From JALOLG01 sp963776935 (lineage in GTDB: Bacteria > Actinomycetota > Acidimicrobiia > Acidimicrobiales > Ilumatobacteraceae): a stretch of 64,000 bases of DNA. Position numbers and translations under genes: made by a program. The notes under the pieces were generated by a model. That model ran no database searches and was not told where the DNA came from. It saw only the letters and a list, made by a program, of their open reading frames with translations. The stretch lies in NCBI GenBank assembly GCA_963776935.1, contig CAVZOP010000002.1, positions 434,001 through 498,000 of the forward strand, read 5' to 3'. Position 1 is the stretch's first letter; every line of letters begins with the position of its first letter. Positions 44,956-52,503 of the stretch are shown piece after piece.

Positions 44956-45811
44956 CACTGTGATCCCTGGGACTGTGAACCCTGAGACTGCGGTACCCGA
45001 GACCGGCGCGACCGTTGAGGAATCGGGCGGCGGCGACGACGTCATCTTGCGGATGGATGCCGTCGTCGGTGGGTACGGCGCGACGACGGTGCTCCACGAG
45101 ACCAGCCTGGACGTCCGTCGAAACGCGCTGACCACCATCATCGGCCCCAACGGCGCTGGGAAGTCGACGGCCATCAAGGCCATCTTCGGGATGGTTCGCG
45201 TTCGTTCCGGACACGTGTGGTACGAGGACGAAGACGTCGTCGGCCTCAGTCAGATCGAGCTGCTGCGGCGCGGGATCAGCTTCGTTCCCCAGGGCCGCAA
45301 CGTGTTTCCGAGGATGTCCGTGCGCGCCAACCTCGAGCTCGGCGGGGTGAGCCTCGAGAACCTGCGCCTCACCCGGCAACGGGTCGACAGCATCGCCTTC
45401 GAGCTGTTCCCGATGCTTCGCGAGAAGGCCGACCGGCAGGCGAGCACGCTCAGCGGCGGTGAACAGAAGATGCTCGAGATCGGCCGGGCGATGCTGCTCG
45501 AACCACGGCTGTTGCTCATCGACGAACCCTCGGTCGGGCTGTCCCCGATCCTCGTGCAACAGGTCTTCGGCCTCCTCCAAGAACTTCGCAACCACGGAAC
45601 GACCGTGCTGATGATCGAGCAGAACGCCAAATCGGCGCTCGAGGTGAGCGACTACGGGCTGGTGCTGCAACAGGGACGTCTGGCCTTGGCCGGCACGGCA
45701 TCGGAAGTGCTCAACCACCCGGAGATCGGACGCTTGTTCTTGGGTGGCGCCATGGGCGGCGTCAGCGCCACCCGCGCCCAGCCAACTCGAAATGGCCCGG
45801 ATGTGGCATGA
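44948..45811 (+). CDS. livF: branched-chain-type ABC importer ATPase, LivF-like
   Basis: 287 residues from GTG 44948, eight bases inside livG. A 30-residue variable leader (PGTVNPETAVPETGATVEES) precedes the domain. Walker A IIGPNGAGKSTAIK, FVPQGRNVFPRMSVRANLEL (Q-loop region), signature LSGGEQKMLEIGRAM, Walker B LLLIDEPSVGLSP, switch MIEQNAKSAL. The stop overlaps the start of the second shikimate dehydrogenase homologue, so transporter and enzyme are made together. Confidence 0.9.
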   Translation: MADTVIPGTVNPETAVPETGATVEESGGGDDVILRMDAVVGGYGATTVLHETSLDVRRNALTTIIGPNGAGKSTAIKAIFGMVRVRSGHVWYEDEDVVGLSQIELLRRGISFVPQGRNVFPRMSVRANLELGGVSLENLRLTRQRVDSIAFELFPMLREKADRQASTLSGGEQKMLEIGRAMLLEPRLLLIDEPSVGLSPILVQQVFGLLQELRNHGTTVLMIEQNAKSALEVSDYGLVLQQGRLALAGTASEVLNHPEIGRLFLGGAMGGVSATRAQPTRNGPDVA

Positions 45812-46665
45812 CGGCATTCGCGTCGTTCGACCAGCGAGGCGGTGGCGACGCGCACGGCGGACTCATCCCGACCGGGACCACGTCGCTGTTCACGATCATC
45901 GGGAGCCCGGTGGTGCAGGTCCAGGCTCCACGCATCTTCAATCGGCTCTTCGCCGAGTACGGACACGACGCCGTCCTCGTGGCGTTCGATCTGCGCCCCG
46001 GTGCGGTCGGCCCCTTCTTCGACGCGATGCGCAACACCGAGAACTTCCGCGGCAGCTTCGTGACGGTGCCACACAAACAGGAAGCGACGCGGCACATGGA
46101 CGAACTGATGTCGCGTGCGTCCGCCCTCGCCGTCGTCAACGTGGTGAAGCGCGTCGACGGACGGCTCGTGGGCGACATGACTGACGGCTCCGCCTTCCTC
46201 GTCGCCTCCCGGGCACACGGCCTGGATCCTGCTGGAGCGCGCGTCGCCATGATCGGCGGCGGGGGAACGGCGACCGCGATCGCGTACGCATGTGCCGAGC
46301 AGGGCGTCGCCGAGCTGGTCCTCAGCGTCCGCAACCGCGCCCGTCACGACGAGTTGCGGCGCGTCGTCGAATCGGTCGCGAACCCGCCTCGGCTCAGCTT
46401 CGAGCTCGGCTCGCTCGAAGGGTTCGACCTGGTCGTCAACGCCACATCGGTCGGTATGGACGGCGACCCCAACGTGCCGCACCCGGTGGAGTCGCTCGAT
46501 CCGAACTCACTCGTCGGGGAGGTGGTGACGCTGCCGCGCGTCACGCCGTGGATCGCCGCCGCGCTCGAAAGGGGCTGTCGCGTCCAGTACGGCGCCGAAT
46601 TGTCGTCGGCACAACTCCGCCTTGTCGGCCCATGGTGGGGGCTCGATGTCCCACCCGTCGACTGA
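45808..46665 (+). CDS. shikimate dehydrogenase homologue (second copy, altered substrate site)
   Basis: 285 residues, ATGA-coupled to livF. The catalytic pair is retained: lysine in SFVTVPHKQEATRHM and aspartate in GDMTDGSAF. The residues that grip shikimate in true AroE are changed: the HSxSP loop is IGSPVVQVQAPRIFN, and the asparagine of NVTIPxK is Phe. NAD(P) site VAMIGGGGTATAIAYACAEQ. Substrate is therefore likely a related but different cyclic hydroxyacid, perhaps the imported compound. First enzyme after the importer genes. Confidence 0.85.
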   Translation: MTAFASFDQRGGGDAHGGLIPTGTTSLFTIIGSPVVQVQAPRIFNRLFAEYGHDAVLVAFDLRPGAVGPFFDAMRNTENFRGSFVTVPHKQEATRHMDELMSRASALAVVNVVKRVDGRLVGDMTDGSAFLVASRAHGLDPAGARVAMIGGGGTATAIAYACAEQGVAELVLSVRNRARHDELRRVVESVANPPRLSFELGSLEGFDLVVNATSVGMDGDPNVPHPVESLDPNSLVGEVVTLPRVTPWIAAALERGCRVQYGAELSSAQLRLVGPWWGLDVPPVD

Positions 46666-47842
46666 ACCGCAGCCGCAGCCCATGGACCCGGTTCGCATCG
46701 GGATCGTCGGCACGGGATCGATCGGCCGTCTCCACGCCGCACTCGCAAGCGCGATGCCAGACGTCGCGCTGGTCGGGCTGTCCGGCCTCGGTGACCGTGC
46801 GGCCGAGCTGGCGGCACAGCTCGGCGTTCCACTGCACACCGACTACCGCCAACTGGTCGACCGCCGACTCGACGGCGTCATCGTCGCCACCCCGAACGAC
46901 GTTCACCTCGAGGTCGGTGAGTACTTCGCGCGCCACGGTGTCCACGTGCTCGTCGAGAAGCCGATCGCCGACAGCCTCGTTGCCGCGAGGGAGTTGTGCG
47001 CGGTGGCGACGCGCAACGGAGTCCACCTACTCGTGGGGCACCACCGCCGCCACAACAACCTCGTCACGGCGGCCGCGGCGGTGGTCGCCAACGACATCGG
47101 GCGGCTCGTCGCCACCAATGCGATGGTCACGATGCGGAAGCCCGACAGCTACTACGAGCCCGAGTGGCGGCGTTCCGCCGGCGCCGGACCACTGCTCGTG
47201 AACCTCGTCCACGAAGTCGACTTGCAACGGGCAGTGTGCGGGGAGATCGATCGCGTCCAGGCGGTCTCGGCAAAGGTGGGACGTGAGTTCGATTTCGACG
47301 ACACCGCGGCGGTGCTGCTGCGGTTCCGCAACGGCGCACTCGGCACGATCCTGATCACCGAATCGACGCCGTCGCCGTGGAGTTGGGAGGCGTCGGTCAG
47401 CGAAGGCATGGGATTCCACAACGCCGGCCGCGACCACGCTCGCTTCGTCGGCACCGAGGCATCCCTCAGCTTCCCGAGCATGACGACGTGGGCGTATCGA
47501 CCCGCCGACGGCGAAGCCGGCTGGAACACATCGCTCCACATCACACGAATCGACGTCGAGCCCAACGACCCGTACGTCGACCAGATCGCCCATTTCGCAC
47601 GCGTTGTCCACGGGTTGGAGACCCCACGCGTTTCCGGGGCGGAAGGGCTCCGCAGCCTCGCGGTTGTCGCCGCCGTCATCGAAGCCGCGCGAACCGGCGA
47701 GATCGTCGACGTCGACGATCTGATCGATCAGCCGGGCTGCAGCCCGACGAGCACCTTCTCGAGCGTGGCCGACGGGACGTCGTCGGCGACGAAGGGCTCG
47801 CCGATCTCGCGCATCAGAACGAATCGGAGCTTGCCACCTTGA
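46646..47842 (+). CDS. Gfo/Idh/MocA-family oxidoreductase
   Basis: 398 residues from ATG 46646 (GGGGG seven bases upstream), or 386 from ATG 46682. NAD site RIGIVGTGSIGRLHAALASA, DGVIVATPNDVHLEV and VLVEKPIADS, where the EKP lysine is catalytic; the histidine motif is LLVNLVHEVDLQRAVCG. The family includes inositol and scyllo-inositol dehydrogenases. Conserved sequence ends near VDVDDLIDQP (about 47735). The last 35 residues run antisense over the 3' end of the opposing AroK-AroB gene and may come from a lost stop. Confidence 0.85.
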   Translation: MSHPSTEPQPQPMDPVRIGIVGTGSIGRLHAALASAMPDVALVGLSGLGDRAAELAAQLGVPLHTDYRQLVDRRLDGVIVATPNDVHLEVGEYFARHGVHVLVEKPIADSLVAARELCAVATRNGVHLLVGHHRRHNNLVTAAAAVVANDIGRLVATNAMVTMRKPDSYYEPEWRRSAGAGPLLVNLVHEVDLQRAVCGEIDRVQAVSAKVGREFDFDDTAAVLLRFRNGALGTILITESTPSPWSWEASVSEGMGFHNAGRDHARFVGTEASLSFPSMTTWAYRPADGEAGWNTSLHITRIDVEPNDPYVDQIAHFARVVHGLETPRVSGAEGLRSLAVVAAVIEAARTGEIVDVDDLIDQPGCSPTSTFSSVADGTSSATKGSPISRIRTNRSLPP

Positions 47843-49324
47843 CGCTTCTTGTCTCGATGCATCGCTTCGATCAGTGCATCGACGCCCATCGCAGTCGGCA
47901 ACGTCGTGGCGAGGCCGACCTGGGCGACCAATGCCTCGACACGCTCGGCGAGGCCGGGTGTCGCGAACCCCCCTTGTTCGGAGAGTCGCGGACGCGGCCA
48001 CCAGCCCAAGTCCGACCGCCTCACCATGGGTGAGCACGTCGCCCCCGACTTGTTCGAACGCGTACGCGAACGTGTGCCCGAGGTTGAGGACGGCCCGACG
48101 CGCTTCTTCGAAGGGATCGTCCTGGACGATCGCGATCTTGACCTGGATGGCCTGGGCGACGAGCGTCTGCAGCCGGCCGAGCGCATCGCGTTCCTCGTGA
48201 CTCGACCCGTGCCACGCACCGTCCTCGAGCTGGGCGAGCAGGTGCGAACCCGCGATCAACGCGTGCTTGACGACCTCGGCCATCCCGGACGTGAACTGAC
48301 GTCGGCTCAGCGTCTGCAACGTCGCCACATCGGCAACAACCGCAGAGGGCTGCTTGAAGAGTCCGATCAGGTTCTTGCCCTGCGGGACATCGAGTCCGAC
48401 CTTGCCGCCGATGCTCGTGTCGATCATGGCGATCAGGTCCGTCGGGCAGTGCACGAGGTCGAGACCACGGAAGTACGTCGCCGCTGCGAAGCCCGCCACA
48501 TCACCGACGATCGAATCACCGAGCGACACGATCGTTGCCGAGCGATCGACATTGGCGTCGAGCAACGCGTCGTACACGTGCTGCACGGCGTCCAGGTTCT
48601 TCTGACGTCCGTTCGCACCGGGCAGCGTGATCGTGAGGTCGACGTCGCCGCAGCTCGCCAGATACAGCGCGCCCACCTCGGCGTTGGTGACGACGACCAT
48701 CGGCCCGTCGATTCGGGCCAGCTGACGAACGAACGGCAGCACCGCCGCTCCGACCGAGTACTCGTAGTCGCCGCTCGGGTTGTCGATCGCAAACCGGTGG
48801 GGGTCGGACGTCGCCAGGGCGACAAGGTCCGAGGCCACCGCATCGGCGCTGACGGCGTCAGTGGTGAGTTGCGCGAAGCGGCGATAGTCGGGGCTGCGCT
48901 CGGCGAGCAGCTCGACGATCCGCTGACGAGGATCCGGAACCGACAACAGCGGGCGCTCGATACGCGACGGATCGTTGGTGACGCGATCGAAGATCTCATC
49001 GGGGGTGGCGACCAGGCAGAAGACCCGGCCGTTGCGGCTCAGGCTGGCGACGTTCTGCGGGTCGAGCATCATTCGCCCACCGGTGGAGATCACCAGCCGT
49101 TGGCGATCGGCCAGTTCGGCAGCGAGCTCCCGCTCGATGCGCCGGAACGCCTCCTCGCCCTGCGTGCGGAAGACATCGGCGATCTTGCCGTGGCGTTCCT
49201 CGATGACCTGATCAGTATCGACGAACTGGTACCCGAGTTGCTCGGCGAGCAGGCGACCGACGGTGGTCTTGCCGGTGCCCATGAAGCCGGTGAGCACGAT
49301 GTTGCGGGAGTCGGAAGCAGTCAT
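47728..49324 (-). CDS. aroKB: shikimate kinase-3-dehydroquinate synthase fusion (one frameshift)
   Basis: Residues 1-165 are shikimate kinase: NIVLTGFMGTGKTTVGRLLA (Walker A), FVDTDQVIEERHGKIADVF, ISTGGRMML. The rest is 3-dehydroquinate synthase: GDSIVGDVAGFAAATYFRG, HCPTDLIAMIDTSIGGKVGL, DVPQGKNLIGLFKQPS, GMAEVVKHALIAGS, LNLGHTFAYAFE, HGEAVGLGL, with metal ligands Glu and His in place. After a break near 47985 it ends QGGFATPGLAERVEALVAQV, HRDKKRQGGKLRFVLMREIG. Fused AroKB is known in Chloroflexi and some other bacteria. It is opposed to the Gfo/Idh gene and divergent from aroQ. Confidence 0.85.
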
Positions 49325-49397
49325 GGCCTGACGGCCCAGGCTAGGGGCGCGACTACCGTGGAGCAGTGCACGCCCCACGCCAGATCTGCCCCGCGCG

Positions 49398-49835
49398 ATG
49401 ACCCGAACCGTGCTCGTCCTCAACGGACCGAACCTCAATCTCCTCGGAACGCGAGAACCGGAGATCTACGGCCACGACACGCTGTCCGACATCCTCACGG
49501 ACCTGCGCGCCCATGCCGCCCAGTCCGATGTCACGATCGTCGACTTTCAGTCGAACACCGAGGGCGAGCTCGTCAGCCGTCTCCACGATGCCAGGGGCGC
49601 CGTGGACGGGGTGATCTTCAACCCGGGAGCCTTCACTCACTACAGCATCGCCCTGCGGGACGCGATCGCCGGGACCGGACTGGCCGTTGTCGAGACGCAT
49701 CTTTCGAACATCCACGCCCGCGAGGAGTTTCGTCACACGTCAGTGCTGGCACCCGTGTGCGTCGGTGTCGTCGCCGGCTTCGGTCGTCACAGCTACTTCG
49801 TCGCGCTCGAGGCGCTGCTGCGATATCTCGGGTGA
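49398..49835 (+). CDS. aroQ: type II 3-dehydroquinate dehydratase
   Basis: 145 residues. LVLNGPNLNLLGTREPEIYG carries the catalytic tyrosine and flexible-loop arginine; FQSNTEGELV, IFNPGAFTHYSIALRDAI and VETHLSNIHAREEFR (catalytic His) complete the dodecameric enzyme's active site. Trans-dehydration of 3-dehydroquinate to 3-dehydroshikimate; the type II enzyme serves both aromatic synthesis and quinate breakdown. Divergent from aroKB (73 bases apart) and GTGA-coupled to an unknown gene downstream. Confidence 0.92.
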   Translation: MTRTVLVLNGPNLNLLGTREPEIYGHDTLSDILTDLRAHAAQSDVTIVDFQSNTEGELVSRLHDARGAVDGVIFNPGAFTHYSIALRDAIAGTGLAVVETHLSNIHAREEFRHTSVLAPVCVGVVAGFGRHSYFVALEALLRYLG

Positions 49836-50641
49836 GCGCTCCGACCGCGACAGAGCGTTTGGCGCACTGGCGCCGCTGGCATGCGTACGTGCTCGATCGC
49901 AAAGGATGCCGTAGCGATCACGACGTGCTCGACGCCATCGCCTTCGATCGGGTCGTAGCGATCGCAGCAGTTCGAGAGCTCCGTGCGCAGCGTCCGGACG
50001 ATCTGCTCGATCAATTCTTCGCTGGCGATGTCGCGCTTCGCTCCGAGGTCGGCATGGTGGCGGACGAGGACATCGTGAACCATCTCGGCTTCCAGATCCG
50101 TGAGCCGCTCGATGTGTGGTTGGAAGGGCTTGCACGGTGGGCGCCGCGACTCGACGTCGCAGTCGTTGGTACGAAACGGTTCACGGCGTCGGCCGCGTTC
50201 CAAGCGCGGGTGGGTGCCTTCGCTGAGATGGCCCAGGTATGGCTCGCCATCGACGGTCAGGTCGTCGAGCTCGAACTGTTCGACATCCACCACGCGGTCC
50301 AGTCCGATCCGGGACTGTTCGATCGCGTGCGAGCCGGCCGCACCACCCGGCAACTCCTCACCGGCTGCGGGAGCGACGAGTTGTTCGCCCTTGTCGTCGA
50401 CGACGACATCTGGCACTACGGCATACACGTCTCGACTGGCGTCGACGTCATGCGACTGCACGAACGATTCCGAGCATTGACAGCAGCCGATCCGAACTAC
50501 CGGCTGCGCTCCGACGATGTCGTCTCCAACCAGTGGCATGGGTCGATGCACACGAAGCTGGCCAACCTCGACGCGGGGCTCGAGATCGAATTCCTGAGCT
50601 ACAACGTCGACTGGAGCTACAACGTCGACTGGGCGGGCTGA
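49832..50641 (+). CDS. conserved-looking protein of unknown function
   Basis: 269 residues from GTG 49832, overlapping the aroQ stop by four bases and two bases before the OYE gene. No named family recognised. Mixed alpha/beta composition: WHAYVLDRKGCRSDHDVLDA, ADEDIVNHLGFQIREPLDVW, VELELFDIHHAVQSDPGLFD, FALVVDDDIWHYGIHVSTGV. Rich in His, Asp and Trp, no signal peptide, no membrane helix. The C terminus ends in a direct duplication (SYNVDW twice, from an 18-base DNA repeat at about 50597-50632). Its place in the operon suggests an enzyme or regulator of the same pathway. Confidence 0.6.
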   Translation: MSAPTATERLAHWRRWHAYVLDRKGCRSDHDVLDAIAFDRVVAIAAVRELRAQRPDDLLDQFFAGDVALRSEVGMVADEDIVNHLGFQIREPLDVWLEGLARWAPRLDVAVVGTKRFTASAAFQARVGAFAEMAQVWLAIDGQVVELELFDIHHAVQSDPGLFDRVRAGRTTRQLLTGCGSDELFALVVDDDIWHYGIHVSTGVDVMRLHERFRALTAADPNYRLRSDDVVSNQWHGSMHTKLANLDAGLEIEFLSYNVDWSYNVDWAG

Positions 50642-50643
50642 GC

Positions 50644-51954
50644 ATGCCCGAAATCCGCCCGCTCTCGGAGCTCACCGACGGCCGCCAGTTTCTCGCCTAC
50701 CTCGACCACGTCGGTGCCAAGCTCCCGTTCGACGCCGACGTCGAGCACGGACCGTCCGCACCCTTGGCGCAACCCGTGACGTTCTCGGGACTGACGGTTG
50801 GCAACCGGTTGTGTGTCCATCCGCTGGAGGGATGGGACGCCGACGTCGAGGGACGCCCGACGGCGTCGACGCGGGAACGGTGGCGGCGGATGGGGGAGGG
50901 CGGTGCCAAGCTGATCTGGGCCGAGTCGGCCGCGGTGCGTCCCGACGGCCGCAGCACTCCGTCGCAGCTGCTCGTCGCAGACCACACGGTGGCCGATCTG
51001 TCGACGCTGCGGCAAGTGGCGGTCGACGAGCACGAGCGAGTCCACGGTGACGTCTCGGATCTGGTCGTCGGCCTTCAGCTCACACACTCGGGCCGCATGA
51101 GCCACCCCGCCCCATCCGGTGTCGCCGCGCCGGTCGCCGTGCGTCGGCACCCACACATGGATGCGACGGTCGGTCCGCGTCCCGACCAGCCACTGCTCAC
51201 CGATGACGAGCTGTACGTGCTTGCCGAGGACTTCGTGCGGGCCGCCGTGAACGCGGCCCGCGCCGGTTTCGACTTCGTCGATCTCAAGGCCTGTCACGGT
51301 TACCTCCACCATGAGTTGCTGGGCGCCTACGACCGTCCTGGTGACTTCGGTGGCTCGCTCGAGAATCGGACGCGCTTCGTTCGCACCGTGATCGCTGGTG
51401 TGCGGGCGATTCGACCCGAGCTCCCGCTCGCGTTGCGTCTCAGCGCCTTCGACACGGTGACCCACGTCGCCGACGCGGATGGGTTCGGACGACCGATCAC
51501 CGACGGTCCGCACCGGTACTGGTTCGGCACCGACGAGTCGGGGCACGAGGTCGATCTCGCTGAACCGATCCAACTGCTCCGCATGCTGCGCCACCTCGGC
51601 GTCGGCCTCGTGTCGATCACCGGGTCGAGCCCGTACTCCGCGCGGCATCTTCAGCGGCCGGCCCGCCGGCTCACCGACAACGACTACGAGCCACCAGAGG
51701 ATCCGCTGGTGGGCGTCGCGCGCCACGTGCAGGTGACGGCCGCCCTGAAGGCGGCAGTGCCGGGGCTCGTGTACGTCGGCTCCGCCTACAGCTACCTGCA
51801 GCAATGGCTACCGAACGTCGCCCAGGCAGCGGTCCGTCAGGGGATGACCGACATCGTCGGACTGGGCCGGATGCATCTCGCCTACAACACGTTCCCGACC
51901 GACGTCATCGACGGCCGGCCGTTGCGCACCGATCTGATGCAACCCGCGTTCTGA
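50644..51954 (+). CDS. NADH:flavin oxidoreductase (Old Yellow Enzyme family)
   Basis: 436 residues, TIM barrel with FMN. Visible: VTFSGLTVGNRLCVHPLEGW (FMN loop), GLQLTHSGRMSHP, DFVDLKACHGYLHHELL with the substrate-binding histidine, DFGGSLENRTRFVRTV, VGLGRMHLAYN near the end. No iron-sulfur cluster domain follows, so it is the short type. Such enzymes reduce activated C=C bonds of enones or enoates, and some oxidise. Within this locus it could act on an unsaturated cyclic ketone formed by dehydration. Confidence 0.85.
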   Translation: MPEIRPLSELTDGRQFLAYLDHVGAKLPFDADVEHGPSAPLAQPVTFSGLTVGNRLCVHPLEGWDADVEGRPTASTRERWRRMGEGGAKLIWAESAAVRPDGRSTPSQLLVADHTVADLSTLRQVAVDEHERVHGDVSDLVVGLQLTHSGRMSHPAPSGVAAPVAVRRHPHMDATVGPRPDQPLLTDDELYVLAEDFVRAAVNAARAGFDFVDLKACHGYLHHELLGAYDRPGDFGGSLENRTRFVRTVIAGVRAIRPELPLALRLSAFDTVTHVADADGFGRPITDGPHRYWFGTDESGHEVDLAEPIQLLRMLRHLGVGLVSITGSSPYSARHLQRPARRLTDNDYEPPEDPLVGVARHVQVTAALKAAVPGLVYVGSAYSYLQQWLPNVAQAAVRQGMTDIVGLGRMHLAYNTFPTDVIDGRPLRTDLMQPAF

Positions 51955-51976
51955 ATGCCGGAGCCTGGGTCCGTCC

Positions 51977-52402
51977 CTATGCGTCGACGGGAGTGCCCAC
52001 GACGTGGATGACCGGTAGGCCGGTGTTGCGCTGGATGCGGCTGGGCGCATCCAACTTGAGCCACTTCGACACGGTGTGGGGGAGCGTCGACACGATCACG
52101 GCCTCGAACGAGTCGCCGCCTTGTTCGCGCAGCACGCTCGTCACCGCGTCGACGGGACTGGCATCGCCGACCTCCCCGGTCACGGGGATCCCTTCAGCGA
52201 GGAAGCGCAACCGTGCGTCCTCCATGTGCTTGGCGGCCTCCCGTTTGACCTGGCCTTCTGACCACGTCGCCCCACTGCCCTGGTGCAGTTCGGGCACCAC
52301 GAGATGGAACGTGCACGGACCCTCGGCCAGACGATCTCTCATGGCGTCGAGCAACTCTGGGGTGCCGAGTGTCTGGTGGGCGACGACGAGATAACGGCGC
52401 AC
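51977..52402 (-). CDS. UspA-like small protein
   Basis: 141 residues from GTG 52402, with AAGGAG seven bases upstream. RRYLVVAHQTLGTPELLDAM, FHLVVPELH, GDASPVDAVTSVLREQGGDS and FEAVIVSTLPHTVSKWLKLD match the universal-stress fold; the ATP loop G-x2-G-x9-G is not obvious, so it may not bind ATP. It converges on the OYE gene; role unclear. Confidence 0.6.
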   Translation of the reverse strand: MRRYLVVAHQTLGTPELLDAMRDRLAEGPCTFHLVVPELHQGSGATWSEGQVKREAAKHMEDARLRFLAEGIPVTGEVGDASPVDAVTSVLREQGGDSFEAVIVSTLPHTVSKWLKLDAPSRIQRNTGLPVIHVVGTPVDA

Positions 52403-52503
52403 GGGTCGCTCCTTCCATTGATCTGGCGCGTCCACGCTACGCCTCGTCGCATCAGATGTCGATCGCGCTCACCGCTGTACTCGATGAGCTGCCGGAGCCT
52501 GGC

